Source: Archegozetes longisetosus
Taxonomy: Eukaryota; Arthropoda; Arachnida; Sarcoptiformes; Trhypochthoniidae
Length of the DNA stretch: 64,000 nucleotides
NCBI GenBank assembly: GCA_018873245.2
Contig: JAEMBT020000008.1
Location: forward strand, 15,438,090-15,502,089
Direction of reading: 5' to 3'
Positions 24,801-37,283 of the stretch are shown piece after piece. A program made the position numbers and the translations under genes. Numbering within the stretch: position 1 is the stretch's first letter; each line of letters begins with the position of its first letter. A model generated the notes under the pieces. That model was given only the letters and a program-made list of their open reading frames with translations. It was not told the origin of the DNA and made no database searches.

Positions 24801-27800
24801 CTCATGAGAACGTGTGCGACTCTTCTTCACATATACGATTCAAAGTCAAAGTCATTTATTCTTCACTTGTTTTAAGTGTGCTCTCAATTTACATCAATTT
24901 AAATATTCAAATATTCATAATAGGATTAATATCTTTAATCAAAAGCAATGATAAAGGTATGAAGTTTTCTTATTTAAGTAATATTCTTAATAACTTTCAT
25001 TTGAGACTCGACAATTTTATATAGATTTATTGAAAGCTTCAATGCATATCCCACCATCTTATCAGATTTTTTAGTTCTTAACTTTTTTAAAATCGATTAT
25101 CACATATTCTTTGCTGTCATTCATTCAGTTTATAAATTCTGAACCCAATAGCGATTGTGATTTAAGTTTTACAGATTAATTTTCTATTTTAAAGCAAACA
25201 TTTTACTGTCAAAATCCATGCTTGAAGCTGTAATCAATGCAAGCTTTTGATTCATTTGTCATATTGCAAACCATGAATTATGATTAAGTTTATTAGTTCA
25301 TACGTAAGGCTCAAAATGTTTCAGTTTAAGTTTAATCAACAAAATACTCGTGACTGACTCATTGCTTCAACGCTTTAAACTCAAATAAGAAGAAATCTAT
25401 TTCGTTATCTAATCGAATCATTATTGAAATATCAAATTGTTTTATTGAAAGCTTAAGTTCAATCAATTTGTCAATTGCATGGTTTATACTAAAGTAGACT
25501 TCATTTAAGGCAGAATCATAAACACTTTGTAGTCATCAAGAGATGAAGTCACTCTCAATTGGTTTTCTCGAAAAAAAAACTCGAAAGAATAGTTGTAGCT
25601 TTAATGATTTTTTTTGCAAAGTACAATTTTTGATGAGTCTTTGTAAGTTTGCAAAAGTAATTATTAGTATTACACAAATGCTTGCATGAGAGTAAGAAAC
25701 GATAACAAAGCGATCTTTAACACGATCTTCGACTAAAAATTCACATATTGTATTGAATGTATGAAAAATGCTACTAATTGAAATAACAATCGTTATCTAA
25801 TAGAACTATAATGAATTTTTACTTTCATAATTAGTGCAAAATTGTCAGAGCTCTGTGTGGAATAGGTGTTAACTAAAGAGATGCGCTTTTTAACTAAATA
25901 AATTTGAAATTGTACGCTCACGCCTTTTCGCTCAATCAAAATCTAGTTGTCGTGTTATCTCTAATTGTTATATTGCTTCATTTATTGGGAGGATTATGAC
26001 CATTTCAAAATGAATATCAATTTAAACTCAAATCCTCTAATCTATCAAATCATTTAAAAGCCTTGACATTAACGTGCTTTCAGCTCAATTTAATAACAAT
26101 TAATCATAAAAATATTTAGTCAATTAAAAAGAAAATGTCATAATTTTGAATAAAACTGAAGAAATAAATTGAAACTTATTTAAAAGTAATTGATTTAGAA
26201 TTTGTAGAAACGTAAAAAGTTGAATATTAGTTGCTATAGCATATCTGAAGAGGTCGTTAAAAGGTCATTATAGCCTAAATAGCTATATAATCATAAATAA
26301 AATATAGGTGGCATTTAGTATATTTTGGATTTTAACTAATGCAAAATCATTTTATACCATTTAAACATTCATTTATCAAATTAATCATCATTCTATATAT
26401 GAGAATAGTCTATCTCATTCAATCTTTAGCGCTTATCTCCCGCTAGTTCTTATATCTTATCTCTAATGCGTTTCTCACTTGATTCATAATCTCCTCAAAA
26501 TATCTTTAAAGCGCTCTCATTCAAATGTTTTCAATATTTTGTCATTTGATTTTTCGAAATCATATTTTTGGTGGACCATTACATTCAATATTATATGAAC
26601 ATTGTAACATATAAATCATATTTGTTTCAATCAAACACTAATAACGAATTAAGATTAAGACAATTTTTGAATTTTTTTGTGAGAGCAAGAAGTTTTTTTA
26701 CCAAACTCTTTGCTATGAATTGTTACAGATGTGGTTGGAGTTCAAGTTTGTTAAAGTTAACCTGATAAGTACAGCAGTAAATTCTTATTAGTGTATTGTT
26801 AGTGAGCGTGATTTGCAGTAATAATCATTTTTAAGTATAATGCATACTAAATACAAAAATTGATATCAATTGCTAACTTTGTCAGATCTTTCTTAAGGTT
26901 AAAAAGATTGATTATAATGACAAAGAATCTATCGAGACAGAAATTAATCCTTTAATGAAAGATCGCTCAGGTATAGCTTGAAACTTAATAGCTGTGCACA
27001 AATTTGACAGCTCCCAAACGTTTCAATGCCACTAAACTTGTAAATATTTCTTAAGTCAAACTTATTCCAACTCTAAGTTCCTGTAAGTAACATAAAACTC
27101 ATGTAACATTGAATGGTTCGTGTCTTAATATAATACTAGTTCTTCAGTTGTTAAAGTAAAGTACTTTCTGAACTGAACCAATTATTCTCAAGAGCTTTTG
27201 GATCTTTTCTTTTGCCCAAATATGAAAATAAGTCATCGAAAGATTGAAATAATGGAAGAGATTTTCTCGTGTGCGATAAAAGAGAATAAGAATAAAACCT
27301 TTTTGAATGTTGGCCGTGCTTTAAAGCAAAACAACTCAAAAACCTATCTAACAGGCCGATTAAATTACTCACTTATCTATAGAAATAGTTTATAACATCT
27401 TTTATGATTTGATAATCAACTTTTTAGCCAGAAGTAGGTTTTTATCTACCAAACTGGCTATTATTTTGATAGGAAAATTATGCAAACTACGCCAAACAGA
27501 TAATGTCGATTCCAACGCTACTAGTCTTAAGCTTGTGCCATAAATGCGGCCGAAGTTATTGAGACAACACACACTCGACAACTTTGTTATATAGACTGCA
27601 ATTTCTCATTTTACAGTTTCTTTAAACTTTTTGCTTATCTCTATTTAATCCATTCCTAACAATATGTTCATAATTGAATTACAGCTAGTTTCTTCGCCAG
27701 TTGAACACTCGATTTGAATAATTCAAATTATTGAACTATGGATAAGATCATTATTACACCATTGTATCTGAAGAGTTTGAAGTTTTCTAATTACTAGTTT

Positions 27801-28553
27801 TGACTCATTAGTCAAAAGTTTCAAACCTATATTGAATGTATTGTGAGAGTAAGCTTCTCTTTTATTTTCAAGTCTTCAATCACTTGAAGTGTGACTGCAT
27901 TTGTACTTTCATATCAACCAGTTATATTGAAATGTGATTAAAATGAACAAGAGTTGAATAATTAGCTCTTTTTTTTTATCTATCTATTACTTTTTTGCTT
28001 GACTGTCTTCTAAATTTATTTGATTAAAGAATCCTACTTTAAGTATTCATACAAGTCTGTGTAAATATTTGTTCAAATTAAATTTATGATTACTAGGTCA
28101 TTCACGTAATCGAATAATTTTCACAGATTTAAGCTAATTAGTTGACCAACTTTAACGCTGATTTACTGCTAATTGTGACAGGATCCAAGTTTATAAGTCT
28201 AAACATAACTTATAGTTGGCGAAATGTCAAACTATTTGATTAGGTCTATATCATGGTTCTTCACGTTTAGTACCAAATATCATAATATTTTGACTTTGAA
28301 TTCTATATTCCATTAATTCGTAATTCAGTTTAAATGATTAAGAACTGGAATTCTACTTCATTAAAATAATTGAAACATATCTGAATCTGAGTTATATCGA
28401 GAAATGAATGCTTTGAATATTAAAATGCGTTGTTACACTTAAGTTCACGTAATAGAGTTTGGAAATCTAGATTTGAAAAGTTAATCCTTTGTTCTTTCAA
28501 TCATTTATAATCCCTAAAGAAGAAGTGCTTGATTTGAAGTTTCATTAATTTAG

Positions 28554-29875
28554 TTAAAGTCATCGATAGCACTGATGCTTATCTGTGGAGTCGTTGTCAG
28601 AACGACATCAACTGGTGATCAGAATGGATTTGGAACTGGATCTGGAGGTTCAACGCAAGGGATTAAAGCTAAAAAGATACAAATTGTTTATATAAAGGTT
28701 TGCTGTTTGAAAGATTAGATCAAACTCTATAGCATTAATCGAATTGATAAACATTATTCAGGTGCCACTTTCTAAAGTCCTTCAAACTTCTAATAATGGA
28801 TATAATAGCGGTGGAAATACCGGTGAGAGAGGGTATAGTGAGGGTGGTGGTGAGAGAGGGTTTGATAGTTCGGCTTCGACTGGAGTTGGCGTTCCTGGAG
28901 AAGGAAGAGTGCCCAACTATGGCAGCAATAGTATAGGAGTTGCTGGTAATGTAGGGGAAGGTTATAGAGGAGGTGGTTTTGGTGGTAATGAGTACGGAGC
29001 CGCAAATCAAAATAATTATATCGGAGCAAAACCTAATGGACCAGAAAATTACGGAAAAACAAGTGAATTGGGGTTTGGTGGGGATAAAGCAAATTATGGC
29101 GGACAGGGTATTTTATATGACAGCGAAGAGGCAACAAATGGTGGAGGGTTTGCAAATGGTGGTGGAAATGATAATTTAAATTACCAAAATGATGCTAACT
29201 TAGGAATGGCTTACGGTGCTGCTGTTGGCAACGCTTTGCCGCCAAACGGTAAGGCCAAACTATGGATTTCAATTCTGTATCTAATGCCTTTCTGATTAAG
29301 TAGCTAACTATGACGAATCAGCAAATTATGGTCAGGAAAGTCAGAATTCAGGATATGCTCAGACGAATCAGATAGGATTTGGTCAAGGCGATGGTTATGG
29401 TCAGACTGGGCAGAATGGCGGTTACGGACAGAATGCTAACGGAGGCTACGGAGGCGACAATTACGGTAAAAATAAAAAACCAAAGACCTTAATTCCAATC
29501 GTTGTACAAATAGAATATACTTTATTAGAAAAAGGCAAACTCATTAAAGGAAACCAACACTACCCAAAAATGATCCCAATCAGACCACAAATACCAATCA
29601 TGGCTACAATTCCATCGTTTGGCCCAATCAAAGGCTTTAGCAGTCCGTCGTTCGGTGGCGCGACTTTTCCTTCTTTTGGGGGCAAAGGATTCGGCGGAAC
29701 ATCATTTGGCAACATTGGAGGACTGTCTGGCATAAGTGGCATGTCTGGAATCGGTGGCATCACTGGAATGAGTGGATTCGGAGGAATCAAAAATAAGTTA
29801 TCAATGCTGTTGGGTAACAAATTTGGAATGGGAGGTGGAGGAGGTTTGTTGGGGGGAATGATGGGCTGGGATTAA
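28554..29875 (+). CDS. Secreted glycine-rich protein (cuticle- or silk-like), 5' exon not located
   Basis: Three joined exons: 28554-28697, 28762-29248 and 29304-29875, stop at 29875. The first visible exon follows a TTTAG acceptor and encodes LKSSIALMLICGVVV, a signal-peptide core. The initiator is probably in a small upstream exon, as is common in arthropod cuticle-type genes; otherwise ATG 28575 would give a weak signal. The mature part is rich in Gly, Asn, Tyr and Ser (GYNSGG, GERGYSEGGG), then Gln/Gly/Tyr-rich units (NGGYGQNANGGYGGDNYG), a short Pro/Ile basic patch, and a tail of SG-x-GG repeats (GLSGISGMSGIGG). No chitin-binding R&R motif is visible. The third exon has a tandem acceptor AAGTAG, so it can start at 29301 or 29304. 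A further 63-nt in-frame segment, 29466-29528, also has intron-like borders. Function is inferred as extracellular matrix, cuticle or fibre. Confidence 0.75.
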
Positions 29876-30592
29876 CATTAAAATAGTTATTCAGTACAAG
29901 AGCCCAGTCATTAATGTTTTATTCAGTCAATTATGTGGTTCTCATCGTTGTGGTTCTTATGAGATTTAGTGTACAATTTTATGTTAATCACTCTTCTGTT
30001 TTTAGTCAAGTTATGTTTCCTGTTCATTATCTACTTTAAGTGTATTTATGTATTAATGTTATGCAAAATGTATGTTATGTGAGTCTCATTTGTAAAAAAC
30101 ACATTTAAAATACTGTATTGTTGTAACTCTTATGTTCTGGACATTACACTATCATTGAAATCACTTCTCATAACTAATAATATGATAATCAAATAATAGA
30201 AATCATCAATTATTTCACTATCATATTAATTAATATGCAATTTAACCAAATGTTTGAGTCATATTCATATATTGTTTGTTAAACTCATTGTTGTATATTT
30301 TTATACATTATTATTTCAATGTCATTAATGTCCTTATTGTATGAATTCGCTCAACACTAACCTACCGAACAATTTCATGTTTTATTGTTTTATTAATTGT
30401 CAAATTATAATCATAATCTAAAATGTTATAACATTTAAAATTTTAAAATATTCAATTACATTAATATAGTTTATTCAGATATATAGCCCAATTGAGTTTC
30501 AATCGTTTTATCAAATCTAAAATCAAAGTTAAAAACTTTTAGTCCATCAATAAAATGAGTAAAAATAAACAAACCTTAAAAGTTTGCCAACT
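29876..30592. other. Convergent 3' region between glycine-rich gene and eIF2B epsilon
   Basis: About 0.7 kb of AT-rich DNA holding the 3' UTRs of the plus-strand glycine-rich gene and the minus-strand eIF2B epsilon gene. No other feature is seen. Confidence 0.5.
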
Positions 30593-33141
30593 TCATTCAC
30601 TCTCTTCGCTTGAAGATTCTTCTTCCGCTTCTTGGAGCCATTTAATAAAGTTTAGAATAGGTTTCTGTGATCTCAAAGTTTCTTGTTCTTCGAGATCGAA
30701 CTCTGCAAGTGGGTTAGCATTTTTATGCCACTCAAGAATAACATCTTCTTTAAGAACTTCGGCATCATATAAATATGCAATAACTTTCACTAAGACTAAA
30801 GGTGTGAGTCTATCAGCTTGCGATAAACAGTACTCTTCTAAAGAACTGAGACAATCATTTTGTGATTCTTTACTCTTTATATAATTACGAATTAAAGGCA
30901 GTAAGTGATCAAGACAGGGCTTAAGCTGTGTGAAGTATGTGCTGTCATTTTCAGGCAAATCAAGAATGGCTTTGATAACCAACATATTTAAGTCTTTCAT
31001 AGGCACATTATAGGCATGTCTAACAATACGAAACACATTATAAATAAAAATCTGTGTAAATTATGGATTACACTATACTTTGAGGAATTAATTTCGAGAA
31101 TCAGATTTTCACAATTGACTGACTCTTCTATGCCTCGCTGTAAACTATCGACAACTTCGTCGTAGAACACTATCAATAAAATTGAGTTTAATTTATTTGT
31201 TTCAAAATAACATTAATATATCTGACTACCTCTTAGTTCATCATTGAGCGGACTATCATTTCTCTCATCATCTGATGAATCATCAGAAAATGTAGTGCTA
31301 TTCGTGAACTTGTCTTCGTCGTCAACTTCTTCATCAGTTTCACCCCAAATATCTTGCGCAAAATCTTCCTCTTCTACTGAACTGTCACTTTCCTCACAAT
31401 ATAGATAGCCTCTACCTTCACTGCCAACTATTGATTTATCAAAGCTTTCAGCTTGTTCATTTGGATCGTAGTTAATTGAAGAGAACTTTTTCAGTTCAAT
31501 GTTAGGCCCAAGTATTACATTGAAAGACACAATACAACCGGCATTTATAATAACATTGGCTTTCAAATGAACATTATCTGCAATAATACACTTTTTGAGA
31601 ACGCAATTATCATCTATTTTCACATTATCCCATATATAAGAGTCCTCTATTGTCACATTATTGCCGATTCGACAGTGAGAACCGACTGTACTGTTTGTAA
31701 TATAAGATTTGTTGCCAAATGAAGTTCCGCTTCCAATCGCAACGTTTTGATGTATTTTAGTGTCACTGTAATTGGACTCAATTAATCAATACAAATCTGA
31801 TAACATGGCATGCATTGCAAAGGTTTCTTAATTACACGGCTAAATGAACTCCACTTTTCTTATAGATGTTATATCGTTGATAAGTACACTTGTTTTGCAT
31901 ATCAGGGACTGTTGGATGTGAAAATCGCTGCAATATATCTCTACTGACCCTATCATAACTCGCAATATTGATGACCCGCGAAGAATAGCCACTATCAACA
32001 ATATGAGCGTAAATTGAATTTCCCAATAACTGCATCAAAGTGAAGATAAAGAAAATAACAAATTAGGTTAGATTCAATAATTTTACGCAATCAATATATT
32101 GACCTCTTCGTGGACTAATATTCCATTAATAAAGGCGTCTCTTGTTTCATAATCAAAATTATCGGTAAAAAGTGGCGGAACATTGATTGAGCAAATACTT
32201 ATGTGAGTGTCATATAAGTCATGACGAACACTGACACTAGGATTATCTTGAAATATTTTCTAAAATTTGGAATAATAGATCATCCCATTAGAACCTATAA
32301 ACTTAATGAATGTCATTACGAACCAGTGGTATCTGAAGTTTCCTGTTGTTCATTATTTTCTCAAAATGTAATATTTTGTTAGTCGAAGAGTCGACTACTG
32401 TTACGAATTCGTCTTCAACTGATCTGATCCTGTGATTGGGCTTTGCTCTTCTGAATACAGTAGTCATAACACATCCCTTATCTTTCATACGATTTTTCCT
32501 ACGAATTAAATGAGAAAATATAAATTTAAGTTCAAACTTAATTTAAGCCTAAAAATGGATCGACAAACTTGTGTTGAGCTCTAATCTCCTGAAGGGGTAA
32601 ATTGCCAATAGAATCTCCGTGAATCAAAATAAAATCTGTTTTAATGATAGCTTTTCGGTCTAACTCTCTTAACGCGTCTCCCATCGACTGAAACGTTTCC
32701 GAAGCAAACACTGAGACCGACATTGAATTGTTGGACGACAACAGTTTCGATTCACTTTAAATAAGTGTTTAGAAGAAAATAAGTCTTAAAAATGAAGACA
32801 AAAAATTGTTTTTGAAAGACATACGAAACAAATTGTTTGATTTGCTGCGAATGAGCACAACACAATATAAACGCCTCTTGGATTCCAGCATTGTTTAAGA
32901 ACTCAAGAGTATATTCAAGCAGTGGCCGATTCACTACTGGCAGCAAAACCTATCATCAAATTTGATTTAATCATCAGTATTCATAGTAGATAGTTATTAA
33001 AAATTGACTCACTCTTGGCTTGTAATCAGTGATTGGAGCAAAACGTGAGTTAAAACTATCTGCTATTATAACCGCTTGTAGTATGTCTTCTTGTTTGACA
33101 CTTGTGTCTAAGTTTGATCTTTTCTTTGGTTGCGATGACAT
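30593..33141 (-). CDS. EIF2B5: Translation initiation factor eIF2B, epsilon subunit (nine exons)
   Basis: Catalytic subunit of the decameric nucleotide-exchange factor that recharges eIF2 with GTP, the target of the integrated stress response; cytosolic. Exons, minus strand: 33141-33013, 32949-32825, 32754-32569, 32498-32324, 32259-32104, 32029-31836, 31765-31230, 31169-31079, 31019-30593. All have GT-AG introns of 59-74 nt with consistent phases, giving 672 residues (human about 721). The N-terminal nucleotidyltransferase-like domain shows [49 protein letters not shown] and [20 protein letters not shown]. The left-handed beta-helix hexapeptides run from about [20 protein letters not shown] to [14 protein letters not shown] long acidic linker precedes the W2/HEAT-type C-terminal domain, which ends in the usual aromatic and acidic patch ([17 protein letters not shown]). 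The frame is intact throughout. ATG 33141 is the first in frame and gives a normal N-terminus. Confidence 0.95.
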
Positions 33142-35603
33142 CTCTTCAACTCAATTATTGTTTATTTAGATTTAGTAAAACGTGCCACTGTTTTGTCTAC
33201 TACTCGATCAAATGATGTAATCAATAGTCTTATTGACATTTAATAGATGGCATTATTTCCTTATTCAACTTTAGTTGACTTGTCTTCGATAACTTCTAAC
33301 TTATAAATAGCTTAAGTTTTGGCTTTAGTTTGTTACAATTCATAAATTTATTTTGATTTTATATTAATTAAGCGATGTTTTCGCATTCAATGTAAAGACC
33401 AAAATAAACTAATAGATAATTAATGATTATCTGAATTGTCATACTTATGAAGAAGTTTATTTGGAACTTGTTTACTAATAAATTAAAAGTTATAGAAAAA
33501 GCTTAATTTATGTAAATTTAGGTCAAAGTAAACAAATGATTTGTTTTGATCAAGTTTTTAGATGATAACTTTTTCAATTATTTTTCAATTGAAAATACTT
33601 GAAAAACTTTCAAATTATGATCGATTGTTATTCAATTAGTATGCAATGCGTTAAGTTTAATATTAGTACTTATAAAAGAACAATCTTATTTTTTAGAATC
33701 TTTTCAGAAAACGTTACAACAAACTAAAGAGTTAGTGATTCATCAATTCATCGAATAATGATTCATCAAAAGTTTCTAAGTAACTATTATAGTTAACAGT
33801 GGAATAGCTGCAAGTTTTTCTTGTGTCTTAAATCATTCTAACTAATAAGTTGTTGCAACTATTTTATTAGGGTTAATATTGTATATTCTTCCAATAACCA
33901 TTAAACTACTGTAGCGTTTAGCGTAAGCTTCTTATGGCAGACTTCAATGTCATTTATGCTGTAAAATCTTGTTCTTCAACTTATACTTCTATTTTGTCAT
34001 GTCTAGCATTAGCATTGAATTCACGAATTTCTAGAATTGAATTACTTTTCAGAAGTTTCATTATTGCAAAGTAATCCTTCAATTGTTCATTTTTTATGCT
34101 TTTTTTAATCAATTTTAATTCTATTTAAATTTTATTGAAAATAATTCTTCAAAAAGAAAATACTTTTATGCTCAGGTAAATTACTTTATTATCATAGTTT
34201 TTTATCTAACATTCATAAAGAAAGTATTCATACATAATATTGACTAAAAGTTTGCGTAGATATGATTTTATATGGGAATCTCGTAAACACTAAAGTTTAC
34301 GCAATAGTAATGCTATAAAAGCTGATATTCAAGTAATTTTAATGAATTTTCATATAAGGCGCGAACCTTGATTAATGAGACGTGCGTTTACTAATTTGTA
34401 CGTAAAAGCTTTAGTCCGCACTAAACGTCAATTTTGCAATATTAATATATTGACTTGTTTCACATTCCAAACTATTGTCAATTTATAAGGGCTCTCATAC
34501 TTTATCTCGATCGTTTCGTGACTACCTTTGAAATCTTTTGTAGTAGCAAAATAGATGATTAAAAATATTGCTTTTTATACCTCAAACCTATGATTTGCTG
34601 TATTTTAATCAGCATAAAAGTATTAAATATATGATGATCTTGACATAAAATTGAGAAGTTATCCAATATAAAGACTAAAGTGCAAATGATATTTTAATTT
34701 AAAGACTAAAATAAGCTATATTTTTATTGAATAAGTTTGTTAATGTCAGAAAGTGAAGGGTTAAAGATCTAATTTTAGCCTTTAGATGGACGCATTCAAA
34801 CCTAACCTGGACTTAGACGTATGCTTGACATTAAAATGAAAATTTCGCCTACTTTTATTGTAGTGCACTTATTTTAGTTTGACATTAATATTCTATCAGT
34901 TTTATAATTAACATTGAAAATAGGAAAGGCTTGAAAAGTTGCTCGCAAATACAAGTTTAAGTGAATTCCGCCTCAATTCTCGTTAACTTTAATAAGCCAT
35001 TGAAAATAATCGAGTCTATGCCTACTCCCAAAGATAATCAAGCATTAAAATACGTTTTCTTATTGAACAGAATGAATAAGAAATAGTTTCGTGTAAACCT
35101 CTCAATCTAACCTTTAATTAAAGGTACGCTGATTAAAATACTACTTTAATACTACTGCACCATAAATATGAGAGCATTTAAGAAGAGTTTATTTTGTATA
35201 TCAGTAGTTACTTCATTATGATAGCAGTTCACAAACAATAATGTCAACTTTTATCTAAAATAGTTCGCTAACTATTTCTCCTTGAAGTATTTGATAAGAA
35301 AACTGATGTTTTATAGGACAATGTAAAAATGATGGGCCGTCCATATCCTTAAGTTTTCTCTTAGAGAGATTAGCAAAACTTTCTACTCAAAACAGGTGCA
35401 ACGAGAGATGTACTTCGATTCTCACTTTAATACTTTCAAACTCATAGTCCTTTCCATATTTATTGTTTAGCCGATTTTATGTCAACTATCTCTTACAGTT
35501 GTGCATCACTTTTGCGACTTATGATTTTTGAAAAATAATCTACTTTTTCAATTATTTTTACACTTTGTTCAAAATAAAAGTTCATCACTAGAATAGCAAA
35601 CAA
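33142..35603. other. Intergenic region, no supported feature
   Basis: About 2.5 kb of AT-rich DNA between two divergently transcribed genes, eIF2B epsilon on the minus strand and the coiled-coil gene on the plus strand. It should contain both promoters. No open frame over 60 codons, repeat or transposon end stands out. Confidence 0.5.
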
Positions 35604-36599
35604 ATGTCTCAGATAGTAGAAAAATTAATAACCACATTGAAACAACTTGACGTCGAAGAGAAACGCATTAAGGAGTTGCGAAGTGATTTAATGCAACAAT
35701 TGAAGCAATTCGAAGAGCAATTGGATCAGATTTGTTCGAGACGATCGTCAATTTTAAAGGAACTCGAATCAGCAAACAATATGAGTACTGATCTAAGTGA
35801 AAGTGAATTCCAATCGCTTTGTAGTGATAATAGCATTTACCCAAAAAGTTCTGATCTTGACAGCGATGAGTTCACTCAGAAGCGAAGAAAAAGAAGTGAC
35901 TCCACTGGAAGCGATGTCGAGACAAAAAAGGCTAGAAATGATGGCACCGATTTATTAGAGTGTCCGAACACTATAGAAGAAGTTAATAATTTTGATCAGA
36001 ACATGGTCAACAAATTTATTGACGAAATGGCCAACAAAGTTATCAAAGAAATAAGTGGTCCTGACATTAGATTAAAGGGTGAATTAGAAAAACTTTCTGA
36101 AGATCCAGACTTTGAATCGCTTGTGAAAGATGTTGAAAAAGATATCAAATCTGAGTGCATTTCGAAGGCAGACTCATTGACACAAACCTCTCCTTCATTG
36201 TTATCATCATTATATCGTTCCAATTCTACTGATGGAAACTTCAAAGAAAATACTTCACCCTCGAAGAAGGTTCGACGCACCAGTTCTAATAGGTTTAAGT
36301 TTGATCATCAAAGTGTCAACTCTGACGTCTCAGCAAATAAGTCAGGTACACTTTCGCCAACTATTGTGCCGTCAAAGGTACTGAAAGGGAAAAAAATTCT
36401 CTCCAAACTATTGTCTGACAAACAGTCAATCGATGAGAAACGTGAGAAGTCATTTTCACAAAAAGTCGAAATCACCTCCAGATGTTTCAAAGAAAATATG
36501 TTCTTTTGGGAAAGAAAAGCCAATGAAGAAGGTTTTATTCAAAAGCAAAAGAATCCGAAAAGTGACGTTCAGATTAAAGATATTGTAGATGCGATTTAG
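35604..36599 (+). CDS. Unrecognised protein with N-terminal coiled coil, probably nuclear
   Basis: A single uninterrupted frame of 331 residues with a good start context (aacaaATGTC), followed by AATAAA at 36785. I do not recognise the family. Residues about 1-57 (from MSQIVEKLITTLKQLDVEEK) form a clear charged, Leu/Ile/Gln-rich coiled coil. Residues 58-100 are Ser/Asp-rich. Two basic clusters, QKRRKRS near 91 and SKKVRRTSSNRFKF near 219, look like nuclear localisation signals. The rest is Lys/Glu/Ser-rich and probably disordered, ending with a short aromatic block (CFKENMFFWERKA). It lies convergent with PGK, whose stop is about 0.7 kb downstream. Length, start, stop and biased codon pattern support a real gene. 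It could be a fast-evolving chromatin, kinetochore or cytoskeletal adaptor, but nothing in the sequence decides this. Confidence 0.8.
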   Translation: MSQIVEKLITTLKQLDVEEKRIKELRSDLMQQLKQFEEQLDQICSRRSSILKELESANNMSTDLSESEFQSLCSDNSIYPKSSDLDSDEFTQKRRKRSDSTGSDVETKKARNDGTDLLECPNTIEEVNNFDQNMVNKFIDEMANKVIKEISGPDIRLKGELEKLSEDPDFESLVKDVEKDIKSECISKADSLTQTSPSLLSSLYRSNSTDGNFKENTSPSKKVRRTSSNRFKFDHQSVNSDVSANKSGTLSPTIVPSKVLKGKKILSKLLSDKQSIDEKREKSFSQKVEITSRCFKENMFFWERKANEEGFIQKQKNPKSDVQIKDIVDAI

Positions 36600-37283
36600 A
36601 TTTTGAGATAGTCATTATTTTCTATAGTCAATTGTAAAATATTGTTCTTTACGGCCAACGAAACTTTCAATATTATAATTGATAAGTTTTAGGACTTAAT
36701 CATTTTAACCATAGACATGTATTTTAATTACTTTTAAAATTCAAACCTTAACACAAGTCTAAATTTTCAAACACTTTATTGGATAATAAAATCAATTACT
36801 AGTTTCATGAAATGAGTCAATTAAATTAAAGTACAGGTATATCGTAAAATATCAGTAATTTTAGCATTCAATTAAAGTAAATATCAAATTTTCAAATCAA
36901 CTTAACAGTTTCTTTCGATTGGTTACAGGTAAATCAAAACCGTTCGAACCTTTGCTTACAGTCATCAATTATACCATAGAAACTGCTAAACAATCTTATC
37001 AATAGCTTTCGTAAATATGATGTATTCTAAACGTCAAGTGTAAAGAATAATATCTATTTAATCCCTACTGGAATTTATATTATGGTTTCATTACATAACT
37101 AAATGATCGTTAATTAAATTTATTATATTACTGATAATTACAACAATGATATGTAACAAAATTACATCACACACTACTATACGAGAAATGATTCTAATTT
37201 TAAATATAACTTTAATTTTAAAAATTCCTTATTTACCGTTTTATTTAAAATGTAATTAAATGACTATAGATTTATATATTAAT
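36600..37283. other. Convergent 3' region
   Basis: 0.7 kb of AT-rich DNA containing the 3' UTRs of the plus-strand coiled-coil gene (AATAAA at 36785) and of minus-strand phosphoglycerate kinase. Nothing else is seen. Confidence 0.5.

Larger units (their letters stand above)
15535..28553. other. 13-kb gene-poor region
   Basis: No complete gene is supported. Contents seen are a (GA)n run at 17276-17299, a long (CT)n run at 21691-21745, and a coding-like island at about 24190-24800 (listed separately). Scattered frames of 60-90 codons, for example near 20842-21090, 21250-21516, 26568-26765 and 27151-27395, lack recognisable domains. Most of the stretch is plain AT-rich DNA with many TAAT- and TTAA-rich words. 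It is the longest gene-free interval in the window and could contain regulatory DNA, non-coding transcripts or rapidly evolving short-exon genes that cannot be called by eye. Confidence 0.5.

Noticed and set aside
28735-29029. Ser/Thr/Ile-rich frames antisense to the glycine-rich gene
   Set aside because: They are the expected complement of GGN-rich codons; the sense frame has a signal peptide and fitting introns.
29560-29820. Pro-rich 86-codon frame antisense to the glycine-rich tail
   Set aside because: Pro-rich antisense is the automatic mirror of Gly codons, so it is not evidence of a gene.
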